A stretch of 64,000 nucleotides of DNA from Isochrysis galbana (taxonomy: Eukaryota > Haptophyta > Isochrysidales > Isochrysidaceae). Where the stretch lies: positions 239,843-303,842 of the forward strand of contig CM030940.1 in assembly GCA_018136815.1 (NCBI GenBank), read 5' to 3'. The translations under genes were made by a program, and so were the position numbers. The notes under the pieces were generated by a model. The model was not told where the DNA came from and searched no databases. It saw only the letters and a program-made list of their open reading frames with translations. Of the stretch, positions 20,180 to 30,497 are shown piece after piece; within the stretch, counting starts at the first letter, position 1; each line of letters opens with the position of its first letter.

Positions 20180-21517
20180 ATGGCTTGCCAAACACACGAC
20201 GCTTGCTCCGTTTTCCAATCGCTCGCCAATTCCGATGCGACAATTGAGTTTGACTGGACGAGTGGAGGGAGCGAGGTGACGAGGGGACCCACAGTCAACC
20301 AGCACGCAATCTCTTCCGACATTCAAGCTGCCGGGGTGCTATTCTGCCCATTCACCACGTCACCGGACATCGGCATGAACAACGATGACCAAAGACAGCA
20401 CTTAGCTCCTCTATGGCACGCCAAAGATCTGGATGAGCACGTAAGCCCTTCTACACCCTCAACATCTGCGAGACCCTCGCCAACTTTCCTATCGGCTATT
20501 CGGCAGGGAACTTCTTCGGTGGCGCGAACATTTATGCCAAACGACAGCGATGCTGATGCCACCGGCTTTGTTGCTCATTCGTTCCCTCAGCACGTATCAT
20601 TGCCTGTCACGACCACGAACAAGATGAGAATGGACCGCAAACGTAACGCTGTCGTTAACGATGATTCCGTTGCAAAGCGCTCTGCGACTATATCGGACGT
20701 GGACATGCATGATTCACATCGACGAGAGCAGGCAGCGTCTCCCTCCAGATGCCCTCTATCAAACGACGTTGGACAGATCTTCAACCATCAAGAACCTTTG
20801 AGCAACAACTGTCAGCGCTCATCCTCTTACATTCATTATGCTGATGCATCAAAGCTAGCACCCTTACCAGCGTCCTGTGCACCTGCGCACGTTGTTTGTT
20901 TTGCACATGCCGGCTCACGCCAAGAGCAGCTCCTGCAAACAATTGATGGCTCGCGACCAGCTTGCTTGGCAAAATCGGTGTCCACGCCTTCGGTCAAGGC
21001 AATCAAAACGGAGCACACAATTTCCTCGAGCGCTCTGTCGAGGTGTGATCATGAAGAAGAGGACACCATGTTCATCAAGGCATGCACGGCATGGCAACGG
21101 CTGATATCTGCGCTACCTAATACAGTAACCCGCAAACCATGGTTGCCTCCCGGCAGCCTTTTCTTCGATGCGATTGATCAGGGAATCGATCGTGCGACGG
21201 CTTACACACTTGCACAAGAGTTCGCAATATGCTGCGCGCAACGGCAGCGCGAAAAGTGCGAGGCGTTGGTGGCCATGCTACGCCAAGTGGGCAGGGCTTT
21301 TTTGGCATTCGCCCCGTTCCCGGACGAAGCAATGATGCCGGCATCACCTAGGCAGATGGTATCGCCACTGAAACAGCTCTCAGACTTAGTTTCTACACGG
21401 CATGAGAGTGCAATAGCGCAGTCAACACGCACGGCCACCAAAATCATGCCCGACACGTGTGATACAACGCAGCTGCTCCTTTCTATTGACGAGCTGGTCA
21501 CGTTGGCATTTTCATGA
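20180..21517 (+). CDS. Unrecognised 445-aa protein, paralogue A
   Basis: An intact intronless frame starts at ATG 20180. The family is not recognised. The first ~110 residues and the last ~150 are strongly conserved with the paralogue at 41808, while the middle is diverged and Ser/Thr/His/Ala-rich, probably disordered. The middle includes a basic patch KMRMDRKR that could act in nuclear targeting or nucleic-acid binding. The conserved C-terminal part reads WLPPGSLFFDAIDQGIDRAT and then a likely helical region with Cys and Gln. Differences between copies include in-frame insertions of 3-6 codons, yet both proteins are exactly 445 residues, which suggests coding constraint. No signal peptide or transmembrane helix is seen. 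It could be a duplicated host gene or the product of an unknown mobile element. Confidence 0.75.
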   Translation: MACQTHDACSVFQSLANSDATIEFDWTSGGSEVTRGPTVNQHAISSDIQAAGVLFCPFTTSPDIGMNNDDQRQHLAPLWHAKDLDEHVSPSTPSTSARPSPTFLSAIRQGTSSVARTFMPNDSDADATGFVAHSFPQHVSLPVTTTNKMRMDRKRNAVVNDDSVAKRSATISDVDMHDSHRREQAASPSRCPLSNDVGQIFNHQEPLSNNCQRSSSYIHYADASKLAPLPASCAPAHVVCFAHAGSRQEQLLQTIDGSRPACLAKSVSTPSVKAIKTEHTISSSALSRCDHEEEDTMFIKACTAWQRLISALPNTVTRKPWLPPGSLFFDAIDQGIDRATAYTLAQEFAICCAQRQREKCEALVAMLRQVGRAFLAFAPFPDEAMMPASPRQMVSPLKQLSDLVSTRHESAIAQSTRTATKIMPDTCDTTQLLLSIDELVTLAFS

Positions 21518-21539
21518 GCATCAGCAGCCACATGACACG

Positions 21540-21944
21540 TAAGAAACGTTATCTATTCGCACACGTATACATGCTGTGCCATTCTTTTCCAATTGTCGTC
21601 CGTATTTTGTCTCCAACACTTGTTCCCGTGTTTTCCTTTTGTACTCCGCGAGCAGCCAACTCCTGGTGTGTGCCCATCTCCTGTCACAAGCGTACTTCGT
21701 GACCACTGCTTCCAAGGATGAATACAGGAAGAGGGAGGAGATCCACAGTGGCTGACCGGGACCCATACCATCAAAATACTCGGCCCTGGTGACAATAGAA
21801 CATTTGTTCAATTTTGCGCTCCCACCAGTTGTTCGCCCGAGGCCATTATTACAGTAGTAGTAGTAGTATATTTCCCTAATATTTTCTAGCTGTGCCCCCC
21901 CCCCCCCCCCAACTTCCCCCGCTTCCATCCTACTGTCCTTCCAG
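21540..21944. other. 3' flank of paralogue A and low-complexity DNA
   Basis: The first ~80-100 bases remain similar to the 3' flank of the second copy (43150-43230). The rest has short TAG and poly-C runs (21897-21910) and no gene. Confidence 0.5.
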
Positions 21945-22414
21945 TAGGGCTAGGTAAAAATATGTAAACTTTGTTGCCCAAATATGTAGTAAAAATATGT
22001 CGAAATATGTAGAAAATCCGCCCAAATATGTAGAAAATATGTACATACAATAAGATGAAAATGCGCCGGGGAGGCGTCCCTCTGCCTCAAAAAAGTCAAA
22101 AGCACCCACCCACACCAACCACAAGAACATAAAAGAGCTAGCACACCGCTTCGCTCATGAATAAAACATCAGATTATTTGCCAGGTACGTAGTACGTAGA
22201 CCCTCTGCTCCTGCTTGCGCTTGTTGTGAGCTTGTAACGCAATATGAGGGACGCGGACACTTGATCTGCAAGGGAGTTAGTATGTAAACCTCCTCCCTAC
22301 CGCCCAAATACGCCGTAAATATGTGAAATATGTACGAAAATGTAACGATATGTAATCCGGAGAAGTTGACCCAAATATGTAGTTCAATATGTCACATATT
22401 TTTACCTAGCCCTA
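21945..22414. mobile_element. 470-bp hAT-like MITE
   Basis: The terminal inverted repeats begin TAGGGCTAGGTAAAAATATG and extend at least 21 bp. The 8-bp direct repeat CCTTCCAG lies at 21937-21944 and 22415-22422. TAG-start ends, an 8-bp duplication and many subterminal AAATATGT copies fit a non-autonomous hAT element. There is no coding capacity. A fragment with the same AAATATGTAG motifs occurs at about 61280-61358. Confidence 0.88.
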
Positions 22415-22619
22415 CCTTCCAGGCGGGGCCCACCTCACTGCCTTGTTGCCTTGTTCAACTGTCAATCGGTCGCTTACGCCCCGCATATGTGGCTTCCACA
22501 TCATCTTGCAACCTCCACTGCCCCCTTCTCTGTGCTGCCGTGTGCTGTTGCGTACTCCTATTTGCTGCGATGTGCCGGAGTAAGTCCGCGTGCCACCTCT
22601 GCACTCTGGGCGTCAACCT

Positions 22620-22985
22620 TCAAACTATTATTATAGTTTCAGCGACGATGCAGCGCGCGCCGACCGACCGCACCCTCTTCCCAGCCCCCCGCCACCACGA
22701 CGCCCCATAGGGGCCGACCCAAGCCGCCGGAGCCGAAGCGCTTACAGGCCGCTGCCCCACCCGACCAAGACGTCGACATGGCCCAGCCGCCCTCTCCTCC
22801 CTTGCAGCCACAGAGGCAAGGAACGGGAAAACTCCTGTTCCCAGCCGCCAGCCGAACAACCGACCCAGAGCCAAGCTCTGGCCCCCACAGCGCCGCCGCC
22901 ATGCCACCCCCTCAAGGACTCCCCATGGGGTGTTGCAGCTCTGCTGCCACCCCCATGGAGGCAACTCCTACCATGTCGCATTCGC
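22620..22985 (-). repeat. Interspersed hairpin-tipped repeat, copy 2
   Basis: This is the reverse complement of the 8870-9220 repeat. It starts at the hairpin AAACTATTATTATAGTTT (22623) and ends at the TGTCGC start of the next element. Confidence 0.65.
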
Positions 22986-23350
22986 GATGTCTCAGAGGCA
23001 AAGAAGAAATAACAATAAAAGAAATACAGTAAAAAGTAAAAAGAACAGAGGAAGAAAGAAGAAGAAGAGTGAAAGAAAGAAGAGAAAAACCCAGAGTATA
23101 TAGGGTGGTTCTCAGCCCTTCCCATTGGACCTATGGCTACGTAAACTCTCACGTGGCATAGTGGTTCAACCCACCGCCTTCATACCAACCTTTTGCTCTG
23201 GGTCGCGAGTTCGAGTCCGGACGGAGCGCTCTGCAGTTCGAGCCCCGCTCCTTCTCCTCTCCGCTCCTCTCCGCTCTTCTTCTACCGTTAAAATTCCGCA
23301 CTCTTCTTCTACCGGTAAAATTCCGCTCTTCTTCTAACGTTAAATTCTGC
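22975..23350 (+). mobile_element. Second, 3'-incomplete copy of the 610-bp TG...CA element
   Basis: It begins TGTCGCATTCGCGATGTCTC exactly as at 7254. It keeps the tRNA-like box segment (about 23150-23220) and CTACCGTTA-type repeats, then diverges near 23345 into a different repeat shared with 44404-44526. Confidence 0.7.
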
Positions 23351-23480
23351 GAACCTACTTTTATAAGTGGGGGTCAATGGGGGCCTCGCGCCCCCCTCTC
23401 TCCATCGCGGACATCCCTTGGGGTGGGCCCGTACAATCAACCCCAGTCCCTGCCCTCCGGTAGGGGCTGGGCAATCAAAA
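23351..23480 (+). repeat. Hairpin-started repeat shared with 44404-44526
   Basis: The segment begins CTACTTTTATAAGTGGG and contains GGGGGCCTCGCGCCCCCCTC. An almost identical segment lies at 44404-44526, where the start is a perfect hairpin, CTACTTTTATAAGTAG. Confidence 0.6.
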
Positions 23481-23590
23481 AAAAATCTTCTTAAAATTCC
23501 CCGCTACGCGTGCGGCGTGAGGCAGTGTGCTAGTGTACCTCCCTACTACCCAACCTTAACCCCTGACAACCCCCTCCCCCTTTCCCAGTT
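23481..23590 (-). mobile_element. Very short LINE 3' fragment
   Basis: About 110 bases match the reverse complement of the LINE 3' UTR end (17350-17460), including the AAAAAAAAATCTTCTTAAAA tail. It lies inside the left part of a TAGGGCGG transposon copy. Confidence 0.75.
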
Positions 23591-24361
23591 CCGGGGCTAC
23601 CTGACGCTACGAAAATCTTCGCCAAGAAATGGTGCGATTCGCCCCCCCTCTCTCCCCCTCCGTCACGCGCGCTCACGCTCTACCCGTAAAGAATGGGCGG
23701 TCGCGCCCGCGGGGGGATCTGTTCCTTTATATCTAAGCTACATTCGGCATTTGATTCCCGCCCGATGCAGCGCCGTGTCGGGCTGTCGACAGTCCGACCA
23801 CCCCCTGACCCTCTGGCATCATTGCCCGCGCAGCCCACCCAGCTCCTCACAGCGCGCGCACGCGGCTACCCTGGCTACCACAGACCCCGCCCCGACCATC
23901 CCGACCCGCCCCTCGCAGGATTCGCCTTCTCTCGAACTCGGCATCGAGAACCAGGACCAGCTCACCAACGCGGCCGTCCACGCGTGGCTGACGAGCCTGC
24001 GCGTTGAGGCTGCCTACGCGGCCATCCTCTCTCGGACAGTGCCAGATCTGGCATTGATCGATGAGGCGAGACCCGCGGGTGGCCTCAGGACGGGCCTTGT
24101 CGTGGCGCTCTACGCTGCGGCGGGCAGGAAAGACCAAGATCCTACCAGAGCGCCTCATAGCGCATCTCGCGGGAACCCACCACCCAGAGCAGAAATCATT
24201 TTCTGCCGCTGGGTGGTGGCCTTGGCAGATGGGGATGGGGCCCGGATATGTGTTAGTTGGGTGTATTGGGAACTTTCTAATGGAAAAAATTCTGAAATTT
24301 CCTTAACCGTGAGATGGTCATTTTTTTACCCCTAATAAAAAAACCCTGTTTGACCGCCCTA
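23591..24361. mobile_element. Partial TAGGGCGG transposon copy without tandem repeats
   Basis: Positions 23591-24235 match 5540-6180 and 24236-24361 match the right tail of the 1.44-kb element, ending GTTTGACCGCCCTA at 24361. The ~203-bp repeats are absent. An open frame of about 180 codons (SPSLELGIENQDQL...) is kept in both copies. The left terminus was not found. Confidence 0.75.
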
Positions 24362-24799
24362 CCACACGTGGTCTGACTCATTCACTCGATTTGGGGCAGT
24401 CGGTATCTCGTTGAAATCACGATCCACTACGTCTCACATACAGCACCAAGTAGACTCTGCAAATCTGATGGGTGCTGTATGTCCATACCAAAGAGCACCG
24501 ACCGCGTAAAAGCAGACAACAGGTTTCGTCACACGTCTATAGGGAGGAGACGAGGGAGGTTGAGCAGTTCCCTGCAGTTGAGCAGTTCCCTGCACTTGAG
24601 CAGTTCCCTGCAGTTGAGCAGTTCCCTGAAGTCCGCCCCGCCCCCCCCCCCCTGCCCCCCTGCCGCCCACCCTGCGTTTCCTACCAGCCCCCCTCTCCCT
24701 TCACAGCCCTCCCCCTGTCGCCCTCCCCGCGTGTCAGAATCGCGATGGACTCCGCTTTTGTGACACGTCCTATGGAACCAGACGAAGAGACCCGTCAAG
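24362..24799. repeat. Intergenic sequence with 18-bp tandem repeat
   Basis: Four copies of an 18-bp unit (GAGCAGTTCCCTGCAGTT) lie at about 24556-24632, followed by C-rich sequence. No gene is supported; the open frame across it is compositional. Confidence 0.6.
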
Positions 24800-25160
24800 T
24801 GTCCTCTTGCAGGCGGCGAGAGGTCTGGAGTCTCGACATCCGAAACATCACCTAGGGTAGCTAAACCTCTTAGTAGGAACCACAGCGGATATCAATGAGA
24901 ATCCTACGATATATAAGGGAAGGTAACCCGAGCCAACACTAGAGCAAAGGATGAACCACAGTCTCCTCCCGCCCCCTTCTCTCCAACTCCTAGCCGAAGC
25001 AGCGCGCGCGCCCTCCCCGGAACCAGCTTCTCCGCTAAAGAGGGAACTAGGAAAGGGGGAGGGAGTTGTTAGGGGTTAAGGTTGGGTAGTAGGGAGGTAC
25101 ACAAGCACACTGCCTCACGCCGCACGCGTAGCGGGGAATTTTAAGAAGATTTTTTTTTAA
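24800..25160 (+). mobile_element. LINE 3' fragment
   Basis: This holds the last codons of the LINE protein (…SLDIRNIT, stop near 24855) and the 3' UTR ending AAGAAGATTTTTTTTT. Directly after it come two transposon right ends, GTTTGACCGTCCTA (to 25182) and GTTTGACTGCCCTA (to 25217). Confidence 0.8.
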
Positions 25161-25217
25161 AAAATAGTGTTTGACCGTCCTACCTTAGAAGTTAAAATAG
25201 TGCGTTTGACTGCCCTA

Positions 25218-25879
25218 GGAGGGTGGACGCGGTCGCTTGGCTAGCGACTATTCCATGGGGGCTGGGGGGCCGCCCTCGGCAGGGGGCCCGGTGGAGAGGC
25301 AAGAGTCGCGCCGGCGCGCTCCATCGCAACCAACTATAATGTTAGTTGCGGAATGGACATTGAATGGAATGATAGGTATAGGTGTAGCAGAGTTTTTCAA
25401 GATTATGTTTTTCAGTTGAGACATTCGCACAGCGGAGGTGAGTCAACCGTGCGTTGCGAATACTAGCGCCGCCGACTTGTGTCTCCCGGCTTGCCAAAGT
25501 TGGCTCGGCAAGGATATGACCTCAAGAGCATGCTGAGTTGGGCGTGCAACCCAAACCTCCCTATGAAGGTGACGGCAACCGTACAAGACAACTAGAAAAT
25601 GACCGATGCCGAGAGCACTCGCCGCATTCGAAGGTGGTGTCTGGGAACTAAGCGGGGATGATTGCATCGACCATAATCCAATCGGCTTTTGTCCACCGAG
25701 ACTGTTCCTGGATGACTTCCCCCCCCTCCCTTCCCATACGCTTGGCGGCGCACACGGCCAGACACGGCACATCATCACTAAGCATGGACACCTGTATCCG
25801 CGGTAAGGCGGGTGAGGCGGGGCGGAAATTTGCAGATGAGGGTCCGGTGAAATCTCGTCAACCGGCGCCTTGCTCACAT
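25218..25879. other. Intergenic, one hairpin end module
   Basis: The phrase CGCCGGCGCGCTCCATCGC followed by AACTATAATGTTAGTT lies at about 25308-25346, the tip of the hairpin repeat family. The rest is the 3' flank of the minus-strand gene that ends at 25880. Nothing else is recognised. Confidence 0.45.
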
Positions 25880-27055
25880 CTAGTCACCGTAGTTGAACTC
25901 GAACTTGTAAACATCAAGCATGAAAGGTCGCAGGTTCTGCTTCTTCGCAAGGGCATCGATCGCCGGCCCCTTGTCGAGCTTGACGAGCTCTCCCGTGAAG
26001 GTTGGCGGCGCTACAATGTGTGCGGCCGTTTGCAAGTCGAACGAGTAATCGGTCTCCTCCTTTGGCCACACCTCAAACCGCATAGGCACGCGTGCAAGCA
26101 TCATGATAGAGACCGTCTTCCCTTTGACCTTGCGCGGCGACGAGAGCAGCAAGTACTCATGCGTCTTGGCACCCGTCACCTGGTGGGGACGGACGAGACT
26201 CACGCCTCAGCGAGTGATATGCGGGCGGCGCGCGGCGACCGGTAAACATGCTCTTGCCTTGTCCGATAGCATCATGCTCGAGTGGTAGATCTCAGAAGTG
26301 TTGACCGTCACCGCAATGCCTGGGCTGAGGACGGAGAGCTGAGAGACGGATAAGCTCCCAGGTAATAGCGCGTCCCATCGAGACGTGTTGGGAGAGAGCC
26401 GCCACACGCCTACAAGGTGAAGCCGCGAGGAGTTGCTAGGCGGTGACAGGGTCGGGGATGCATTCGGCGAAAGCAGCCTGGGCTGGCTTAAGCGGGGGAT
26501 GCGACGCGCTTTGGGGCGTCGACGTTGTGTGGAGGTGGTGCGCACCGGTGAGAAATTCGCTCTGCGTCGTCTTGAGCGGGAAATGGGAGCCAAGCTCCCA
26601 ATTGGAGCAGGGGACCTCGTAGTTGTAGACAAAGTAGGTCGGCACGCAAATGCCAATCAGGCTGCGGAGGGGCCGAGCGAGGGGCAAGCAGCGTCAATAT
26701 TGAGGCTGGGAGGCGAGGCGAGGGCACACGAAGCCAGCGTGCCTAGCAACGGGGCTGGATACGGATTGACTGAGATGAGCAATGAGGCTGGCGGCGGGGC
26801 GAGGAGGGGTAAGCAAGGCGAGCGAGGAGTCGAATCCGAGAGACGACCGTCTCGCCGCGTATTGCTCGACGCTCTCACCTGACGACTGAGAGTGCGAGCT
26901 CCACTTTTTTGGCGTAGAGCGCTCCGAAGACGACGGCAAATACGCTTGCTCCTCCAAGAGTGATCTCCCACGGCAGCCCATCGTCTGTGTGAGAAACGGC
27001 CGAGTTGCAGAGGAAGGCGACGATGGCGATGGCGAGGATCGCGAGCGTGGAGGGT
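25880..27055 (-). CDS. Unrecognised multi-exon membrane protein, 5' end unresolved
   Basis: Four exons join in phase: complement(join(25880..26179, 26240..26409, 26546..26661, 26879..27055)), giving about 253 residues. Acceptors are preceded by clear pyrimidine tracts. Donors at 26878 (GTGAGA) and 26545 (GTGCGC) are good, while the one at 26239 (GTCGCC) is weak. The protein begins with two or three hydrophobic segments (TLAILAIAIVAFLCNSAV, LGGASVFAVVFGALYA, SLIGICVPTYFVY). These are followed by a soluble domain with a Trp-rich start and the end VYKFEFNYGD. The first acceptor (27056) leaves a phase-2 codon, so an upstream exon with the start codon is missing from the model; ATG 27309 (MKLTVAAC) lies in the right area but was not connected. 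No family is recognised. Confidence 0.6.
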
Positions 27056-27179
27056 CTGCCGCGAGAAGGAGCGAACGACGGAGTGGAAGGTGGGGAAAGG
27101 GGGTGGTGTTGGGTTGAGGGAAAGGAAGGCAAAGGAGGGTGGGGAGAGAGGGAGGGGGAGAGGGGAGAGAGGGGAAAGG

Positions 27180-27217
<38 letters not shown>

Positions 27218-27395
27218 CTGTGTGTGTGTGTGTGTGTGAGGCGAGGGCTCGGTGGGCCTCTTCCAGCCGCCGCAGAGCCGCGTGCACGCGGCCACCGTGA
27301 GCTTCATTCCCTGCCCCTCCCCTCCCCTCCCCATCTCCCAGCTTCCCTCTCCCTCCTTCCCTTCTCACCGCTCAAGCAGCGGGTTGCCCATCGCC

Positions 27396-27469
<74 letters not shown>

Positions 27470-27756
27470 AGAGAGAGAAGAGAGAGAAGAGAGAGAAGAG
27501 AGAGAAGAGAGAGAAGAGAGAGAAGAGAGAGAAGAGAGAGAAGAGAGAGAAGAGAGAGAAGAGAGAGAAGAGAGAGAATAGACAGAGAGAGAAGAGAGAG
27601 AAGAGAGAGAATAGACAGAGAGAGAAGAGAGAGAGAGAAGAGAAGGGAGAGAGAGAGAGAGAGAGAGAACAGGAGAGAGAAGAGAAGAGAGAGAGAGAAG
27701 AGAGAGAAGAGAGAGAAGAGAGAATAGACAGAGAGAGAAGAGAGAGAGAGAAGAGA

Positions 27757-27801
<45 letters not shown>

Positions 27802-27840
27802 GCGGCACGCGCGAGATCGCCCCACAGAACACACCGTACC
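27056..27840. repeat. GT microsatellite and ~400-bp GA-rich simple repeat
   Basis: (GT)n lies at 27181-27238. (GA)n and GAGAGAAGA repeats fill 27399-27799. Open frames of Arg/Glu or Leu/Ser are artefacts of the repeat. Confidence 0.9.
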
Positions 27841-27848
27841 TATAAATA
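27841..27848 (+). promoter_or_regulatory. TATA box candidate
   Basis: TATAAATA stands about 310 bp upstream of the first in-frame ATG of the gag-like ORF (28158). It may be the promoter of a retroelement LTR or leader. Confidence 0.4.
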
Positions 27849-28157
27849 GAAAGATCGAGGGAGAGCTCTCTCTCTGCAACTCTCCTCTCTTCAAAACTCT
27901 GCGCACCAACTAATAATATAATCTAACCGAGCATTAAGTACCACTACTCTCACTAGCCCTGGCACTACTAACACGACAGCCCTCAGCGCACCTGCCCGTA
28001 CACCTTAGCGCGGGCTGTTGACACAGATACATACACCTAGGCACCCCTGTCTGAGTTGAGTTCTGTTGAGTTCTATTGTAGACGTGTCAATTCTACTGCT
28101 ACTGCCGGTGTGGCAACGTCGTCGTTTACCCCGTCGCTAGAGTGCGCTAGCCGATCG

Positions 28158-29371
28158 ATGTTACCTCTCGTCTACACAACGTTGCTATCTATCACTGGGC
28201 CCCCTTGGTATGGGGCCAAACATGGTACCCCCGCCGAGAGGGATTCGCCCCTCTTCCTCGCGCGACTGAGCGCACGCCCTCTGAGTCTCTTCACCCAACA
28301 CAAGGTTGGACCAAACATTGACACCGAACAACTTTTCAAGTCAAATGGGTTGTTCGAATCCCCGAACCCGCTCAAGGGAGCGGATGCTGGGTGCCACGCC
28401 TCGCAGTGGGCCCAGCGAGCACTGTCACCGCCGACGCGCAGCTGGCACGTCGAATTCTCTGAACATCTGAAGCTCATCACCATCCCAGAACATTCTCTGG
28501 TTGACGGTGATCTCCCACAGCAATTTCAGTGGTATCTATACCACTTCGACCCGACCGTTGAGTTCTTTGAAGCCGCAGCATGCTGGTATCGTCGTCTGAT
28601 GACAGCAGGCACCGCCGAAGGTGTGTGGATCGAATCTCATCGTCGCAAGAGGAACTGTACTACTCTTTCGGTGAACACTCCAACCTTTTGGACACATGAA
28701 AACTTCACCAAGAACAAGAACCCAGCAAGGCGCTGCAAATTTGAGCTGCAGACCTACAGCCACTCTGGCGCATTAAGTTCAACACCGGAGCCATTTCAAC
28801 TCCTAAAGAAGGTGGAAGGCGCGCTACTGGGGGAGGAGTCTGTCCGGATGCTTCATTCGCCAAAGAATCAGCTCTTGTGGCCAAATCCGCTGATGGGCTG
28901 CCCAGCCGCCCTCAAAGAGCTGTGCTTAGCGCATATCAAGCGCTAAAATCGGCTAGATGTTATCGCTATCAAGGATCTGGTCATCAAGCTAATGTTTGTC
29001 CAACCCCTGCGGATCACTCAGTCACGATACAAGATTGGATAAGCGCTCTACAATCGCATACTTCCCGCACCAAAAATGGCCGTGGAAAAGGCAAAACCAA
29101 CGGTTATGCTAAGGGTGGTAGAGGACGCGGTGGCTCTGCATACGTGTTGTGCGATGAGAGTGATGAGCAACACGCTACTGACGAAACACCTCGCCGCAAG
29201 GATAAATCCAATCCATCGCGCCTAGAGAAGGCAAATTTCACAGCTGATGAAGAATGGCGTGACATCGTTGACGATACCGCGTTTTGCATATCTCTTGATG
29301 ACCTATCATTCGCCTCGTTACTCGTTAACCCTCGAACCCCTGCTCCTTGGTTTCTGGAGCTGGTTGCTTAA
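28158..29371 (+). pseudogene. Gag-like retroelement ORF with damaged zinc knuckle, frameshifted
   Basis: The first frame runs from ATG 28158 to a stop at 28946. A second frame, overlapping from about 28877 to 29371, carries CYRYQGSGHQANVC. This fits a retroviral-type CCHC knuckle (C-x2-C-x4-H-x4-C) in which the second Cys is Tyr (TAT for TGT). It is followed by a Gly/Arg/Lys-rich basic segment, as in nucleocapsid-like proteins. The likely reading is one gag-like protein broken by a frameshift between 28880 and 28940. Family assignment is uncertain (LTR-element gag or LINE ORF1), because the flanks give no protease, integrase or RT in continuity. The LINE piece that begins at 29420 is not in frame. 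Confidence 0.5.
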
Positions 29372-29419
29372 CATTTGGACCGTCCTTAGGGGCAACCAAC
29401 TTCGGGTCAAAACCCCCTA

Positions 29420-30497
29420 TTGGCTATTGGGGGTCGGACTACTCCCCATGGCCGAACACACGAGAACGCTTCAAGCGATATGGATAGTCCGGTACCTCAA
29501 CCCGTCGTAATGGCGGAATGGAAAACAGTCTTAGATCAATGGTTCAGCCGCACCCCCTTAGAGAGAGCGGCGGTCTTTTCGAAGGTCGACTCGAGGAGCC
29601 TCACGGCTAGCATTCGCGGTAATAACACGCTCCCGGCCTTTTGGAAGCATGCGCTTGACGCTTGAGAATTTTACACGGATCAACTTCCTTAGGGAAGAAA
29701 TCACACGGGAAGGAACTCAGGGCTCCCCGATATGGCACGATCTTTTCCACAAACCTCCGGCGATTCACTATTCACATAGGTCGAAAGAAATGGGAGTCTC
29801 TACAAACAGTTATCGTACATAAAACTATTAACCCGGGTACGGGGGACATATACACTACAGAAGAATGCGCGGCTTACTTGCCGGACGGAGAACGTTGGAT
29901 ACGCCATAGAGGAAATAACATATCGGTAGGCCCCTTTCTTAAGTCGTGGGAAAAGATATCTGAATGGACTAGATCAAGACTAGTAAATACATACCACATT
30001 CGACATTCGACTATATAGAATAATATAGACCTTCTTGCCTTCTTGGAAAACAAGCGAAGCCCCCGCCCCCGGCTCCGGAGGAGCATGAGTTAGTCCCTCA
30101 AGAAGATCCGGACGAACACGATCTAGGCGACATTCTAGTGGACAAAGACCATAACTTTTATCTGCGCCGAAGAGGCGACTACCACAAAGTCCAGCTCAAC
30201 GTTATGGTTATGGGAGAGCCCCACATCCACGAGCGGATCAGCCCGCAACTATTGCCCGACGAGCTATACACTCCGCTGAAGTGGGGACGAGCGTACGACG
30301 GCCCGGCAGAAACGGCGTATCCGATACCTCAAGAATACACGCTAAAAGGCACGCATACAACGCTAGAGGATGTAAGTGTCAGGGTCTTGACTAAAGCGTT
30401 CCTCGCATTGAGGAAAACAAAAGCACAAAAATCCACGCTAAGATGGGAAAAAAGGTTACCGGTCCTCTCGGGGAAGTGGAAACAAGTATCGCAATTG
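29420..30497 (+). pseudogene. Decayed internal LINE fragment
   Basis: The sequence matches the LINE at 15540-16565, from GVGLLPMAEHTR to VLSGKWKQ. At least four small insertions cause frameshifts, near 29505, 29660, 29785 and 30000-30060. Both ends are truncated. Confidence 0.85.

Noticed and set aside
27005..27909. Arg/Glu- and Leu/Ser-rich long ORFs
   Set aside because: They are translations of (GA)n and GAGAGAAGA simple repeat.
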